DNA from: Gleimia coleocanis DSM 15436
GTDB lineage: Bacteria; Actinomycetota; Actinomycetes; Actinomycetales; Actinomycetaceae
Assembly: GCF_000159015.1 (NCBI RefSeq)
Contig: NZ_DS999543.1
Location: 310,001-374,000 of the forward strand
Direction of reading: 5' to 3'
DNA length: 64,000 nt
Below the pieces are notes generated by a model. The model was not told the origin of the DNA. It ran no database searches and saw only the letters and a list, made by a program, of their open reading frames with translations. The position numbers and the translations under genes were made by a program. Numbering within the stretch: the stretch's first letter is position 1; the number at the start of each line of letters is the position of its first letter. Positions 32,396 to 42,233 of the stretch are shown piece after piece.

Positions 32396-33649
32396 ATGTA
32401 CGTTCTGGGCATTTTTCTGATGATTCTAGCAATCGTAATTTCCGTTGCGATTCATGAGCTTGGTCATCTTCTTCCCGCTAAGAAATTCGGCGTTTACGTC
32501 CCGGAATACATGATTGGTTTCGGCCCGAAACTCTGGTCAGTCAAAAAAGGAGATACCGAGTACGGTGTGAAAGCTATCCTGCTGGGTGGTTACGTACGTT
32601 TAGTCGGTATGTTTGCTCCCGCTCGTCCGGGTACGAAAACTCATACTAAGGGTGGGCAACTTACTTTAGCTGAGGAGGCGCGCCAACATTCCGCTTCAGA
32701 AGTCCCTGCAGGTAGAGAGAACCAAGTATTCTACAAGCTTAAGACTTGGCATAAACTGGTGGTCATGTTTGGGGGCCCGCTTACGAACCTGGTACTGTCG
32801 GTAGTTCTTTTAGCCGTGGTAATCATGGGATTTGGGATAAACCAGCCTGTTCCAACGGTTTCTAAGCCCCTGATGTGTTTAGGAACCTTAGAAACTTCTT
32901 GTACTGCTAGTCACCCGGCGTCCCCAGCTACAGCTGCGGGTTTGCAAGCGGGGGATAGGGTAGTTGCTTTAGCAGGGAAACCGGTAGAAAAATTTGCTGA
33001 TTTGGGGCAGATTTTGGCAACTTTACCTGTTAAAGATGGTGTTACTCAGCCGGTAGAACTCAAGTACATTCGTGCTGGGAAAGAACAGCGTACGCAGATT
33101 ACCCCGGTTGAATATGAGGGCTCATTGAAACTTGGTATCGTGGGTTCGATTGAACGGGTTCACGGCAGTTTTGGAGATGTTCTTTCCCAGACTGGTCAGG
33201 GCTTGCAACAGACTGCTGGGATTGTTTTGGTTTTACCTCAGCAGGTTTGGAATACTGCTGTGGGTTTGGTTTCCGGAGCGGAACGACAGCCTGACGGCGT
33301 GCTTTCGATCGTGGGGGTTAGCCGCATTGCTGGGGAAGTAACGGCTGCGGATTCGCCTGCGACGTTACTTGATCGATTTAGCGCCCTGTTAGGGTTGTGG
33401 GCTTCCTTGAACTTGGCATTATTCGTTTTTAATATGATTCCGCTACCACCTTTAGATGGTGGGCATATTGCGGGCGCGATTTACGAGGGCGGAAGGCGAG
33501 CTGTATTTCGTTTACTTGGAAAACCTGATCCAGGTCCAGCTGATACGGCGAAGCTCGTTCCATTAGCACAAATCATGGTCGGATTCTTTGGGATTATGAC
33601 TCTGATTCTGGTCTTTGCAGACCTGTGGAACCCGATTCACTTGCCTTAA
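32396..33649 (+). CDS. rseP: Intramembrane zinc metalloprotease, RseP/M50 family
   Basis: A 417-residue site-2 protease (Rip1/RseP-like) that cuts membrane-bound substrates such as anti-sigma factors. The zinc motif HELGH (His20, Glu21, His24) is in the first span. A single PDZ domain follows (GLQAGDRVVALAGKPV, about 180-260). The third zinc ligand is in NMIPLPPLDGGHI near residue 350. Actinobacterial homologues have one PDZ domain, as here. Two copies of the CGAGGGCG word are linked to this gene: one inside at 33484, and one 19 bases after the stop at 33668. Confidence 0.92.
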   Translation: MYVLGIFLMILAIVISVAIHELGHLLPAKKFGVYVPEYMIGFGPKLWSVKKGDTEYGVKAILLGGYVRLVGMFAPARPGTKTHTKGGQLTLAEEARQHSASEVPAGRENQVFYKLKTWHKLVVMFGGPLTNLVLSVVLLAVVIMGFGINQPVPTVSKPLMCLGTLETSCTASHPASPATAAGLQAGDRVVALAGKPVEKFADLGQILATLPVKDGVTQPVELKYIRAGKEQRTQITPVEYEGSLKLGIVGSIERVHGSFGDVLSQTGQGLQQTAGIVLVLPQQVWNTAVGLVSGAERQPDGVLSIVGVSRIAGEVTAADSPATLLDRFSALLGLWASLNLALFVFNMIPLPPLDGGHIAGAIYEGGRRAVFRLLGKPDPGPADTAKLVPLAQIMVGFFGIMTLILVFADLWNPIHLP

Positions 33650-33771
33650 ACGGTGTGATGAGTGGGACGCCCTCGGGAAATAAGAGCCAGGGTGGGAAAC
33701 TGTGTAAAAAATCGTGGAAAAGTCCGTGCACAGTTAGGCGTTTTCGCTAATTCTGAGGGATAATAGATACC

Positions 33772-34932
33772 GTGAGTGAAATTTCTTTAGGTATGCCACG
33801 GATTAAGACTCCAGAAGAGTTTGCTGGCTTTCCACGCCGCCAAACCCGCTTAATCCATGTAGGAGACGTCCCGGTTGGTGGGGGATCTCCTGTATCCGTG
33901 CAGTCAATGACCACCACCAAAACCACTGATATCGGCGCCACCCTGCAGCAGATTGCGGAATTAACCGCAGCTGGTTGCGATATCGTGCGTGTTGCCTGCC
34001 CCTCCGCAGATGACGCTGAAGCTCTGCCGATTATCGCGAAAAAATCTACGATCCCGGTTATTGCAGACATTCACTTCCAGCCGAAGTACGTTTTCGCTGC
34101 AATTGAAGGTGGTTGCGCAGCAGTACGCGTAAACCCAGGTAATATTCGTAAATTTGATGACCAGGTTAAAGACATCACCAAAGCGGCGCGTGACCAAGGG
34201 GTTTCTTTGCGTATTGGTGTGAACGCAGGTTCTTTGGACCCACGTCTGCTGCAAAAGTACGGTAAGGCAACTCCAGAAGCACTGGCTGAATCCGCTATGT
34301 GGGAAGCTTCTCTCTTTGAAGAACATGACTTCCATGACTTCAAGATTTCCGTGAAACACCACGACCCAATCACCATGATTCGCGCCTACGAGATCCTGGC
34401 TGACTCCGGTGACTGGCCACTGCACTTGGGGGTAACTGAAGCTGGCCCACAGTTCCAAGGAACCATTAAGTCTGCTACTGCTTTCGGTGCACTGCTTCGC
34501 CAGGGGATTGGTGATACGATTCGAGTTTCCCTGTCTGCGCCACCAGTGGAAGAAGTTAAGGTTGGCATTGAAATCCTGCAGTCCTTGGGGTTGCGTGAAC
34601 GTACACTGGAAATCGTTTCCTGCCCATCTTGTGGTCGCGCACAGGTAGACGTTTATACCTTGGCAGAACAGGTATCTGAAGGGTTGAAAGACCTGAAAGT
34701 ACCTTTGCGTGTCGCTGTAATGGGCTGTGTCGTAAACGGTCCAGGTGAAGCCCGTGAAGCTGACTTAGGCGTGGCTTCCGGTAACGGTAAGGGCCAGATC
34801 TTCATTAAGGGTAAGACCGTTGCTACGGTTTCCGAAGATCAGATTGTAGAAACCCTGATTGAACACGCTAACCGCCTTGCTGAAGAAATGGGTCTGGAAG
34901 CAGGCTCGGGCGAAATCGATATTGTTGGCTGA
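33772..34932 (+). CDS. ispG: 4-hydroxy-3-methylbut-2-en-1-yl diphosphate synthase
   Basis: A 386-residue [4Fe-4S] enzyme of the MEP pathway that makes HMBPP from MEcPP. Cluster cysteines are Cys284 and Cys287 (SCPSCGR) and Cys319 ([11 protein letters not shown]). The N-terminal half is the TIM barrel with [11 protein letters not shown] and [15 protein letters not shown]. The start is GTG 33772, with GAGGGA about 12 bases upstream and a -10-like TAATAG close by. It is transcribed with the isoprenoid/envelope block, and proS follows 47 bases later. Confidence 0.96.
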   Translation: MSEISLGMPRIKTPEEFAGFPRRQTRLIHVGDVPVGGGSPVSVQSMTTTKTTDIGATLQQIAELTAAGCDIVRVACPSADDAEALPIIAKKSTIPVIADIHFQPKYVFAAIEGGCAAVRVNPGNIRKFDDQVKDITKAARDQGVSLRIGVNAGSLDPRLLQKYGKATPEALAESAMWEASLFEEHDFHDFKISVKHHDPITMIRAYEILADSGDWPLHLGVTEAGPQFQGTIKSATAFGALLRQGIGDTIRVSLSAPPVEEVKVGIEILQSLGLRERTLEIVSCPSCGRAQVDVYTLAEQVSEGLKDLKVPLRVAVMGCVVNGPGEAREADLGVASGNGKGQIFIKGKTVATVSEDQIVETLIEHANRLAEEMGLEAGSGEIDIVG

Positions 34933-34979
34933 TTAAAGCCACCCCGAATTTTTAAAACACTGAAGATAGAGGTCTCTAA

Positions 34980-36791
34980 ATGTTGAAGAATATGTCAAGT
35001 TTCTTCGTGCGTACCCTGCGCGAAGACCCAGCAGACGCGGAAGTAACCAGCCACAAGCTGCTGGTTCGTGCCGGCTACATTCGTCGTACTGCACCGGGTA
35101 TCTACACTTGGCTACCACTTGGTCTGCAGGTTCTGAAGCGGATTGAAAAAGTTGTCCGTGAAGAAATGGATGCTGTTGGCGCACAGGAAGTTCACTTCCC
35201 AGCACTACTACCAGCAGAACCATATCAAAAGACCAATCGTTGGGAAGAATACGGCCCAACTCTCTTCAAACTACGTGACCGTAAGGCCGCTGACTACCTG
35301 CTGGCTCCAACTCACGAAGAAATGTTCACTCTGCTGGTTAAGGATATGTACTCTTCCTACAAGGACCTGCCAGTAACCCTCTACCAGATTCAGACTAAGT
35401 ACCGTGACGAAGCCCGTCCACGTGCAGGTCTGATTCGTGGTCGTGAATTCGTGATGAAGGATGCCTACTCCTTTGATATTGACCAAGAAGGTTTGAACAC
35501 GTCTTACGACCTGCAGCGTCAGGCATATCAGCGTATTTTTGAACGCCTCGGTCTGGAATACGTTATCTGCTCAGCAATGTCCGGTGCAATGGGTGGTTCC
35601 CGTTCTGAAGAATTCTTGCACCCATGTGAAATCGGTGAAGACACTTTCGTGCGCTCCCCAGGCGGTTACGCAGCAAATGCTGAAGCAGTAACCACTCCAG
35701 TCCCAGCGCCAGTTGACGCGACTAACGTACCTGCATTCAGCGTTCACGAAACCCCAGGCGCAAAGACTATGGAAGCACTGGTCGAATACTCCAACGAACA
35801 CTATCCACGCGCTGAAGGTGATTGGACTGCAGCTAATATGCTTAAGAGCGTAGTAGTTGCTCTGACCCACCCAGATGGTGAGCGTGAGGTAATGGTTATC
35901 GCTATTCCAGGCGACCGTGAAGTAGACATGAAGCGCGTGGAAGCTGCTGTTTCCCCAGCTGAAGTTGAAATGGCATCAGCCGCTGACTTCGAAAATCACC
36001 CTGAGCTGGTTGCCGGATACCTTGGTCCACAGGCTTGTGGTCCAAACTCTCCACTGCGTACCGTAGACGAAGACGGTAAGATTTCTGGTTCCGTACGCCT
36101 GCTCGTAGATCCACGAGTAGTTGAAGGTACCTCTTGGATTGCTGGTGGCAACGAAGTAGATAAGCACGTTTACAACCTAGTTATGGGCCGTGACTTTACT
36201 GCTGACGGTACTATCGAAGCAGCTGAAATCCGTGAAGGCGATCCAGCACCAGACGGCTCCGGGCCACTGGAACTAGCTCGCGGTATCGAAATCGGTCACA
36301 TCTTCCAGCTGGGTAAGAAGTACGCAGAAGCACTGGACCTGAAAGTTCTGGACCAGAACGGTAAGACCCAGGTAGTTACCATGGGCTCCTATGGTGTGGG
36401 CGTTTCCCGTGTACTGGCGGCACTAGCAGAATCTTGCAACGACGAAAACGGCTTGGCATGGCCAATGATTTTAGCTCCATTCCACCTGCAGGTACTGGCA
36501 ACTGGTAAGGGCGAAGAACTATTCGAAACTGCTGGTTCCATTGCTAAGGCAGTATCCGACGCTGGGTTTGACGTACTCTACGATGATCGTCCAAAGGTAT
36601 CCGCTGGCGTTAAGTTCGCTGACGCGGAACTGTTGGGCATGCCATATGTGCTGGTAGTTGGCCGTGGCCTCAAGGATGGGGTAGTGGAACTACGCGACCG
36701 TCGCAACGGTACTGCAGTAGAACTTCCAGTAGCAGAAGCAAGCGCAGAAATACTGCGCGTTTTGGAAGAGAACCGGGAGTCTAACCGATGA
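34980..36791 (+). CDS. proS: Prolyl-tRNA synthetase
   Basis: A 603-residue class II synthetase of the bacterial type, with an editing (INS) domain between motifs 2 and 3. Motif 1 is in the N-terminal [18 protein letters not shown]. Motif 2 is [19 protein letters not shown]. The INS domain spans roughly residues 230-400. Motif 3 is [16 protein letters not shown], and a C-terminal anticodon-binding domain follows. The length is a little above the E. coli value (572). Its TGA overlaps the ATG of def, suggesting coupled translation. Confidence 0.96.
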   Translation: MLKNMSSFFVRTLREDPADAEVTSHKLLVRAGYIRRTAPGIYTWLPLGLQVLKRIEKVVREEMDAVGAQEVHFPALLPAEPYQKTNRWEEYGPTLFKLRDRKAADYLLAPTHEEMFTLLVKDMYSSYKDLPVTLYQIQTKYRDEARPRAGLIRGREFVMKDAYSFDIDQEGLNTSYDLQRQAYQRIFERLGLEYVICSAMSGAMGGSRSEEFLHPCEIGEDTFVRSPGGYAANAEAVTTPVPAPVDATNVPAFSVHETPGAKTMEALVEYSNEHYPRAEGDWTAANMLKSVVVALTHPDGEREVMVIAIPGDREVDMKRVEAAVSPAEVEMASAADFENHPELVAGYLGPQACGPNSPLRTVDEDGKISGSVRLLVDPRVVEGTSWIAGGNEVDKHVYNLVMGRDFTADGTIEAAEIREGDPAPDGSGPLELARGIEIGHIFQLGKKYAEALDLKVLDQNGKTQVVTMGSYGVGVSRVLAALAESCNDENGLAWPMILAPFHLQVLATGKGEELFETAGSIAKAVSDAGFDVLYDDRPKVSAGVKFADAELLGMPYVLVVGRGLKDGVVELRDRRNGTAVELPVAEASAEILRVLEENRESNR

Positions 36792-37279
36792 CCTACCGTG
36801 AAATTCGAGTAATCGGCGACCCAATACTTCGTACTCCTTGCGAGTGGATTACTGACATCGACGATAAGGTAAAAGGTCTGGTAGAAGACCTACTGGAAAA
36901 CGTAGATATGGATGGCCGTGCAGGTCTGGCCGCAAACCAGATTGGGGTGGGCTTACGCGCGTTCTCTTGGAACATCGACGGCGACATCGGCTACGTTCTT
37001 AACCCAAAGTTAGTTGAAGCATCTATGGAAGAGGAATACCAAGACGGTGATGAGGGCTGTCTGTCTGTTCCTGGTCTGTGGTTCCCAACTAAGCGTGCTT
37101 GGTACGCTCGGGTTGAAGGCATCAACTTAGATGGTAAGAAGATTATCGTCGAAGGTGAAGAGCTGATGGCTCGTTGCCTGCAGCATGAATGTGATCACCT
37201 GGAAGGCATGCTTTACCTAGATCGTCTGGATCGTGCAATGCGTCGTAAGGCGATGAAGGAAGTTCGCGAAAAACTGTGA
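36788..37279 (+). CDS. def: Peptide deformylase
   Basis: A 163-residue metalloenzyme that removes formyl groups from new polypeptides. All three motifs are present: [10 protein letters not shown] (motif 1), EGCLSVPG with metal-binding Cys91 (motif 2) and QHECDHLEG with His133, Glu134 and His137 (motif 3). It starts in the last codon of proS (ATGA overlap) and ends the rpsB-to-def block in front of a very strong terminator. Confidence 0.97.
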   Translation: MTYREIRVIGDPILRTPCEWITDIDDKVKGLVEDLLENVDMDGRAGLAANQIGVGLRAFSWNIDGDIGYVLNPKLVEASMEEEYQDGDEGCLSVPGLWFPTKRAWYARVEGINLDGKKIIVEGEELMARCLQHECDHLEGMLYLDRLDRAMRRKAMKEVREKL

Positions 37280-37299
37280 ACTTAAAATAAGCAACTTTT

Positions 37300-37350
37300 A
37301 AAACGTTTGCCCACATGAGAAAGTAGGTTTTCATGTGGGCAAACGTTTTT
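37300..37350. terminator. Strong bidirectional terminator after def
   Basis: A 19-base perfect stem: 37300-37318 pairs with 37331-37349, flanked by A-run and T-run on the two sides. It can terminate def from the left and the convergent ACP-like gene from the right. Confidence 0.9.
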
Positions 37351-37377
37351 CTACACTTATCAGTATGAAAACGTAAG

Positions 37378-37698
37378 TTAGGCAGATTTAACGAGGGCAA
37401 CTAAGTCCGCTAAAGTCTGGCACTCAGTAACCTCAGAATCCTTCAACTTTACTTTCAAATCATCTTCAATGCGTGATACAACCGCGAATAAAGCAATCGG
37501 ATGTAAATCAAAATCCTCTTGCAAACGCAGGTCTAAACGGTAATCTGCAGCCGGCAAATCTGAAACATCCAGCATAGCTGCAACCACGGTTTCCCAGACT
37601 TTATCAGGTGAAGCACCAGATTCCCCGCCCTCGGAAGAATCCGAAACTGGATCTTCTGGAAGCTGCATGCCTAATAAATCAGCGATTGAAGTTCCCAT
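37378..37698 (-). CDS. Acyl-carrier-protein-like protein without the carrier serine
   Basis: A 106-residue acidic protein. The C-terminal ~75 residues look like an acyl carrier protein: LRLQEDFDL-HPI-ALFAVVSRIEDDLKVKL aligns with the ACP helix II region (shown with breaks), and the four-helix length fits. Where carriers have Asp-Ser-Leu, this protein has His-Pro-Ile, so the serine that takes the phosphopantetheine arm is missing. The N-terminal ~30 residues are a Ser/Gly/Glu-rich linker encoded over a CCGCCCTCGG word (37625). It is followed upstream on the same strand by a DUF3145 gene, 22 bases away. It may be a structural or regulatory ACP relative. The family match is by eye. Confidence 0.6.
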   Translation of the reverse strand: MGTSIADLLGMQLPEDPVSDSSEGGESGASPDKVWETVVAAMLDVSDLPAADYRLDLRLQEDFDLHPIALFAVVSRIEDDLKVKLKDSEVTECQTLADLVALVKSA

Positions 37699-37720
37699 TA
37701 TTATCTTTCTTTAAACCTAC

Positions 37721-38221
37721 TCAGCTGACCTGGTGTAGCCAGCGTACTGCTACACCATCACCAGCGTAGCGGAATACTTCCAGCTCATCATCCCAAGGCT
37801 GTCCCATCGCTAACTCTAAGGATTCTTGCAGTTCTGCTAGGGAAGAAGCAGACTCCATCGCAAAGCGAATCCGATCCTCAGGGATAGTCATATTGCCGGA
37901 AACATCCATAGGGGCATGGAAGATTCCCAGTGAGGGGGTGTGGCACCAGCGGGCGCCGTCGGACCCGCGGACAGGTTCTTCAGTGATTTCGTAGCGAAGT
38001 TGATCCCACCCACGCAGTGCGGAAGCAAGCTTAGCGCCGGTGCCAACTGGGCCGACCCAGGCATATTCGGTGCGGAAAGTACCGGCTTCAGCAGGTTGTT
38101 TAACCCATTCTAAACGAACTTCTAAGCCGAGTACGTTGGCGAGGTTCCACTCTAGGTGCGGGCATAACGCGGGAGGCGCAGAGTGCACAAAAACGACACC
38201 GCGCGTGTAACTTCCGGTCAT
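37721..38221 (-). CDS. DUF3145 family protein
   Basis: A 166-residue soluble protein beginning RGVVFVHSAPPALCPHLEWNLA (shortened here to its key HSAPPALCPHLEW), the hallmark of the Actinobacteria-specific DUF3145 family. SLGIFHAPMDVSGN and QPWDDELE(V)FR are further conserved parts. Function is unknown. In many Actinobacteria the gene lies near fatty-acid-synthesis or ACP genes; here its partner 22 bases downstream is ACP-like, in keeping with that. The 3' neighbour is on the same strand, so the two are likely one transcript. Confidence 0.8.
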   Translation of the reverse strand: MTGSYTRGVVFVHSAPPALCPHLEWNLANVLGLEVRLEWVKQPAEAGTFRTEYAWVGPVGTGAKLASALRGWDQLRYEITEEPVRGSDGARWCHTPSLGIFHAPMDVSGNMTIPEDRIRFAMESASSLAELQESLELAMGQPWDDELEVFRYAGDGVAVRWLHQVS

Positions 38222-38406
38222 AATCGCTCCAATCTGTTGAGGACCGTCTTCCCCTACGACCTCATTTTGGGCAACCGGGCGTGCAGTGTAGTTTAATTAT
38301 GCCCTAAAACCCGCGGAAAAGTTGGCAGGATAGCGATTCGGCGTGGCAGATTTCAGATTCTCGAGGGTGGTACCTTATAGGTCTCAAAGAAATACAAAGC
38401 TAAAGG

Positions 38407-38449
38407 TAAAGAAAATCCCGCGCCAAAGTTGAAAAACTCGACGCGGGAT
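38407..38449 (-). terminator. Terminator of the membrane-protein operon
   Basis: ATCCCGCG (38415-38422) pairs with CGCGGGAT (38442-38449), with an inner AAGTT/AACTC pairing. On the minus strand the stem is followed by TTTTCTTT, so it ends the transcript of the gene at 38465-39481. Confidence 0.8.
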
Positions 38450-38464
38450 GATCTGCTGTAATAG

Positions 38465-39481
38465 CTACTTATGTAGTGGCCACAGTTGCTCAGGAAGTTT
38501 ACCTATTCTTGCAGCAATTCCAGATTTAACTTCTGCTGAAGCAGTGCGTTCTGAGAGTTCCAGAGCAGCAGGTAAATCTGAGTAGAGTTCCTGGGTGAGC
38601 GGATTACGTTTGGTAACGAGAATCCGGCGCACATGGTAGACGAAAACTCCCAGGTTGAATACGAAGGATGCTACTGCCAAAATCAGCATTGCGGTCGCAG
38701 AGTGACTTGGACGGTGAGCGAAAATCGAATCATGCATGAATGCTGGGAAAGTCAGGACCACCGCAGACCAATAGGTCAGGGTGTATGCGCGGTATTGAAT
38801 CCAGGATCCTTTACCGAAAGGTAGTACGGCTGGAATCGTACAGGCTAGGAGCAACGCTACCCCTGAGTACCAAGCGCGGTCAGATAAACAGTTGTAGACG
38901 TAGGAAAGATTCCACAGGTCGTAGCCAATAATCCACCAGATTGTTAAATCCGTCCAGATGATGGCTTTACTCTTATCGTTTGCCACGTAGATGCCAGCCC
39001 AGCCACAAATCATGATTAGATTGAGGAATCCGGCAGCGGCATTTAGTAGGTTCCATGGTCCGCCCCAGGTCCATAGTCCATTTACTGGGTCAGCACCGTG
39101 AATGCTGTAGCACTGTATGTCGCGTATGACGGCTTCGGCAATGTTTACTGCCAGAATCAGTGGTGGCAACATGAGGTACAGACGGGATTTTTGGAGCTTT
39201 GGGAAATACTGCAATGCTACTAGGGAGAGAGAACCAGCTAGAGCTGAGTACTGTTTAACTATTGCGAACCAGCCAGCTGAATGGGTTCCTGCAGTGGAGT
39301 AGGGCCACCAAAAAACGGTGAGGAGGATTGGAACTACGATGAAAGTGGTAATTGCGAACCACTTGGAGCGCTGTGCCAGCCAAGCTCCGAATGCTAATCC
39401 GAAGATTACGATGGCGAGCATTAGGTAGTCCCACCATTCTCCTACTTCGAAGAAGAGTAGGGTAGGGTAATCGACGTTCAT
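38465..39481 (-). CDS. Multi-pass membrane protein of unknown function (possible DUF5692 type), shorter paralogue
   Basis: A 338-residue protein with about 9 membrane spans and a short cytoplasmic C-terminal tail. It shares with the protein encoded at 40816-42156 a set of membrane motifs: NIAEAVIRDI, GYDLWN, LLLACTIPA and K(R)NPLTQELY. The shared motifs include acidic and aromatic residues within spans, which suggests a ligand- or cofactor-binding membrane enzyme or transporter rather than a simple anchor. I think it belongs to an uncharacterised family such as DUF5692 but am not certain. It lies 15 bases downstream of the SRPBCC-like gene on the same strand and ends at a terminator. Confidence 0.6.
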   Translation of the reverse strand: MNVDYPTLLFFEVGEWWDYLMLAIVIFGLAFGAWLAQRSKWFAITTFIVVPILLTVFWWPYSTAGTHSAGWFAIVKQYSALAGSLSLVALQYFPKLQKSRLYLMLPPLILAVNIAEAVIRDIQCYSIHGADPVNGLWTWGGPWNLLNAAAGFLNLIMICGWAGIYVANDKSKAIIWTDLTIWWIIGYDLWNLSYVYNCLSDRAWYSGVALLLACTIPAVLPFGKGSWIQYRAYTLTYWSAVVLTFPAFMHDSIFAHRPSHSATAMLILAVASFVFNLGVFVYHVRRILVTKRNPLTQELYSDLPAALELSERTASAEVKSGIAARIGKLPEQLWPLHK

Positions 39482-39496
39482 GGAATCTCCTTAAAA

Positions 39497-40543
39497 TCAG
39501 GCTTCCTTACCCCAGTTTTCTAGGTAAGTACGTTCCATCTTCTGGCGAATCTGTTCATTCCAATCGAACTTTGGTTCAGTCCAACCGTCGAAATATTCGG
39601 GATCGACAATATCTGCCCAAGGGGAATCTGGACCAGTTGGTGGCCATTCAGGATTGTCAGTTACTGGAGGGCGGATTTCTGCAACTGCTGGTGATTGACG
39701 ACCGTATCGCATCCATTGAGTGTAGGTATCTTCGAATAGTGGGGTACCATCCCAACGTCCTGCTGGGGTCTTGGACCAGAAGCGGCCACCGAGGACGCCG
39801 CGCATGAATTTGCCGTGCCACTGTTCCTTTTTACGGAATTCTGCTACGCGTTTTACGTATAGGTTTTGTAGGTGGGCCATGCAGCCACCAATTAGTTCAA
39901 TGTTGATCCAGTTGATTGCGGCTGCGGTTTTTGTGTCTGGTTCGAAACCGATACGCCAGTGGTTAATGAGGCGGCAACGGTTTCCTTTTAGGGGGACGAT
40001 GTAAAAACACCAGGCTGCTGCATAGTGGGTCATCATGGGGAAACGGAATGCGTAGGACCCTGGGGCGGCTGGTGGGGTTTTAGTGTCTACCCATTGCACT
40101 AGGTATTTTCCTGGCACGACATCAGCCCATTCCATGGTCATGCCGTGGTAATCGAATGCGGCTACGTCGCCGGGGAGTAGGGAGTCGGGTTGTTGGAATT
40201 CTTCCTGGATTTCGTAGGAGTTAAAGAATGGTAGGCGAGCGAAAGTGCGTTCTAGGAATTCTGATGAGAATGAGCCAGATTTATCGCAGCCAATTTGTTT
40301 GAAGATGCGGTATACGGCGTATGCGGGAGCATCGATGTCGATAGCGTAGGTGGAGGAGCGACCGTTCTTATAGTTTGCATCGATAATGTCATCTGCCGGG
40401 TAAACCCATTCTTGTTCGGCTTTGGTGGCTTTACCGCTGAGTTGGGAGAATCCGATTAGACCGGAGAGACCAGCTACACCAAGCGCGCCGGCAACTTTGG
40501 CGATGGCCTTAGGGTTTATGTTAATGGTGATTTGTTTCGTCAT
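39497..40543 (-). CDS. Membrane-anchored SRPBCC-like protein
   Basis: A 348-residue protein with one N-terminal hydrophobic segment (IAKVAGALGVAGLSGLIGF, about residues 14-32) and then a domain of about 170 residues. That domain looks like the START/SRPBCC hydrophobic-ligand fold: IDIDAPAYAVYRIFKQIGCDKSG opens it, and SLLPGDVAAF, KYLVQWVD and RLINHWRIGF are typical strands. The C-terminal ~100 residues are Trp- and Pro-rich. No catalytic motif is visible. ATG 40543 is preferred over a GTG at 40555 because of a GTGAG about 9 bases ahead. It is the first gene of a two-gene operon with the membrane protein at 38465, and divergent from that protein's paralogue. Confidence 0.6.
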   Translation of the reverse strand: MTKQITININPKAIAKVAGALGVAGLSGLIGFSQLSGKATKAEQEWVYPADDIIDANYKNGRSSTYAIDIDAPAYAVYRIFKQIGCDKSGSFSSEFLERTFARLPFFNSYEIQEEFQQPDSLLPGDVAAFDYHGMTMEWADVVPGKYLVQWVDTKTPPAAPGSYAFRFPMMTHYAAAWCFYIVPLKGNRCRLINHWRIGFEPDTKTAAAINWINIELIGGCMAHLQNLYVKRVAEFRKKEQWHGKFMRGVLGGRFWSKTPAGRWDGTPLFEDTYTQWMRYGRQSPAVAEIRPPVTDNPEWPPTGPDSPWADIVDPEYFDGWTEPKFDWNEQIRQKMERTYLENWGKEA

Positions 40544-40743
40544 TGGACAACTCACTTAGTTAAATATTTAATGCATTTATTTCTAAACAAAATTAGGGTT
40601 TGAGAACCCTCAAACCTATTTTCAGGGTAACACTAAAAAACGTTATCGGGGCAAGCCTATGAATCAGAATCATAAATGAAGGTGAGAAAATAAAAGTAGG
40701 AAAAATAATTAGGTCTTTTAGTCTATTTGGGCTTAGATTCACC

Positions 40744-40761
40744 TAAGGTAGGCTAGGTAAG
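40744..40761. promoter_or_regulatory. Possible iron-type (DtxR/IdeR-like) box
   Basis: TAAGGTAGGCTAGGTAAG at 40744-40761 partly matches the DtxR/IdeR consensus (TTAGGTTAGGCTAACCTAA) in its TAAGGT, AGGCTA and TAA parts but is one base short and imperfect. It lies in the 260-base AT-rich gap between the SRPBCC-like gene and the divergent paralogue, 55 bases before the latter. Confidence 0.2.
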
Positions 40762-40815
40762 AGTAATTTTATTTTTAATAGACTAATAAATAATTTCAAT
40801 GATGAAGTTGGGTGC

Positions 40816-42156
40816 ATGATGGAATCTTTGTTCTTGTGGGAACTAGGGACGCCAAAGGTTTACGCGATTTGGCTAGTTGTGTTTGTTGCTCAGATTGCAA
40901 TAGCAGAAATTAACCGTCGTTGGAACTGGACTATTTTTGCACTGTGGACTATCGGTGGGCTGGCGATGATGCCATACGCGGCTATTCACGGTACTCCGAT
41001 GGTTGGTTGGTTCCCATTCGGTAAATACGCCATTATGGTTGCTACTGCAACTATGACAGGAACTCTGTTGGTTTATGGTAAACGTAATCCAGTTAAGGCT
41101 CACCGTTACGCAATTTGGCTAGGCGTTGCTTTGTGGATTGGGTTGGCTGTCAATATTATGGAAGCTAATATCCGGGATATTACGATTTTCTTTGAAGCGG
41201 ATAATTACTATGCTTGTGGGGCGTCTGCGGAATGTTTGCAGAGCATAAATGATTCTCGTCAAGGAATCGACATGATTAACGGGTTACCTGAAACCCGTGG
41301 GGTTACCGCTCCATTGCACTCACCAGAGTGGTATCAAGCAGTTGCAGATAATTTCAAAGCTAATCACGTCGGTATCGACCCTGCTACGGGTTTCCGTACC
41401 ATCGGTGGTTACTGGAATATCATGTCGGCGATTGCAGGCGTTTTAAACATCATAACTATTACTGGTCTAGGGAAGATTGCGATTACTTCTGAGGGTAAGC
41501 AAAAAGTTCGTGGTTTAATCTGGGTTGATATGGTTTGGCCATGGGTGGTTGCCTATGATTTGTGGAACCACGCTTTCCTTTATAATGCGTTAGCTGACTA
41601 TACCTGGTACTGTACTTTAGCTTTGTTGTTGGCATGTACGATTCCTGCTTTTACTTGGGCTAAGGGTCAGTGGATTTGGTTCCGTTGCTTTACGTTGATG
41701 TTCTGGATTGCTGCTAATAACTTGCTTCCAGAGATTTTGGTTCCACCAGCACATATGAATAACTTTGCGACTATGAACCCGGTTGCCAATATAGTGTGTG
41801 CTGCTGCTGCGTTAGTTTTCAATATTGGTCTGTTTATTTACTGGCTTTACAAGATTGTGAAGACGCGACGAAACCCAATTACTAATAATCTTTATTTTGA
41901 GTTGGGTGAGTTCCGCGATATCGTGCGCGCTCATTTTGATGATAAGGATAAGTACTTCCAGACTGATATGATTCCAGAAACTCCAGCGGAGCTTGGTTTT
42001 GAACCGGATTCTTTGCAACCTCCACGTGATGGTTACGTTGGTTGGATGCCTTGGTGGAATACGGATAAGCGTTATGAGAAGCCACGTACGCCTCTTAGTG
42101 CTGACCCTGGCTTGGTAGCTAAAGGTGTTCGGACAGATTTGTCTTGGGACGCGTAA
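40816..42156 (+). CDS. Multi-pass membrane protein of unknown function (possible DUF5692 type), longer paralogue
   Basis: A 446-residue protein with about 10 spans, paralogous to the 338-residue protein at 38465. Matching motifs are NIMEANIRDI, GYWNIMSAIAGVLNII (compare GGPWNLLNAAAGFLNLI), AYDLWNHAFLYNALAD and LLLACTIPA. It has two additions: an extra loop of about 60 residues after the fourth span with a Cys pair (ACGASAEC), and a longer cytoplasmic tail. ATG codons are at 40816 and 40819. Two related membrane proteins flanking an SRPBCC protein suggest one functional unit. The role is unknown to me. Confidence 0.6.
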   Translation: MMESLFLWELGTPKVYAIWLVVFVAQIAIAEINRRWNWTIFALWTIGGLAMMPYAAIHGTPMVGWFPFGKYAIMVATATMTGTLLVYGKRNPVKAHRYAIWLGVALWIGLAVNIMEANIRDITIFFEADNYYACGASAECLQSINDSRQGIDMINGLPETRGVTAPLHSPEWYQAVADNFKANHVGIDPATGFRTIGGYWNIMSAIAGVLNIITITGLGKIAITSEGKQKVRGLIWVDMVWPWVVAYDLWNHAFLYNALADYTWYCTLALLLACTIPAFTWAKGQWIWFRCFTLMFWIAANNLLPEILVPPAHMNNFATMNPVANIVCAAAALVFNIGLFIYWLYKIVKTRRNPITNNLYFELGEFRDIVRAHFDDKDKYFQTDMIPETPAELGFEPDSLQPPRDGYVGWMPWWNTDKRYEKPRTPLSADPGLVAKGVRTDLSWDA

Positions 42157-42233
42157 TCTGCAAAAAACAAGGGGGAAGAGGAGTAGCCTAGAAGAGTAGG
42201 TAAACGATGCTGTCAACCGAAAGGTAGGGGTCA

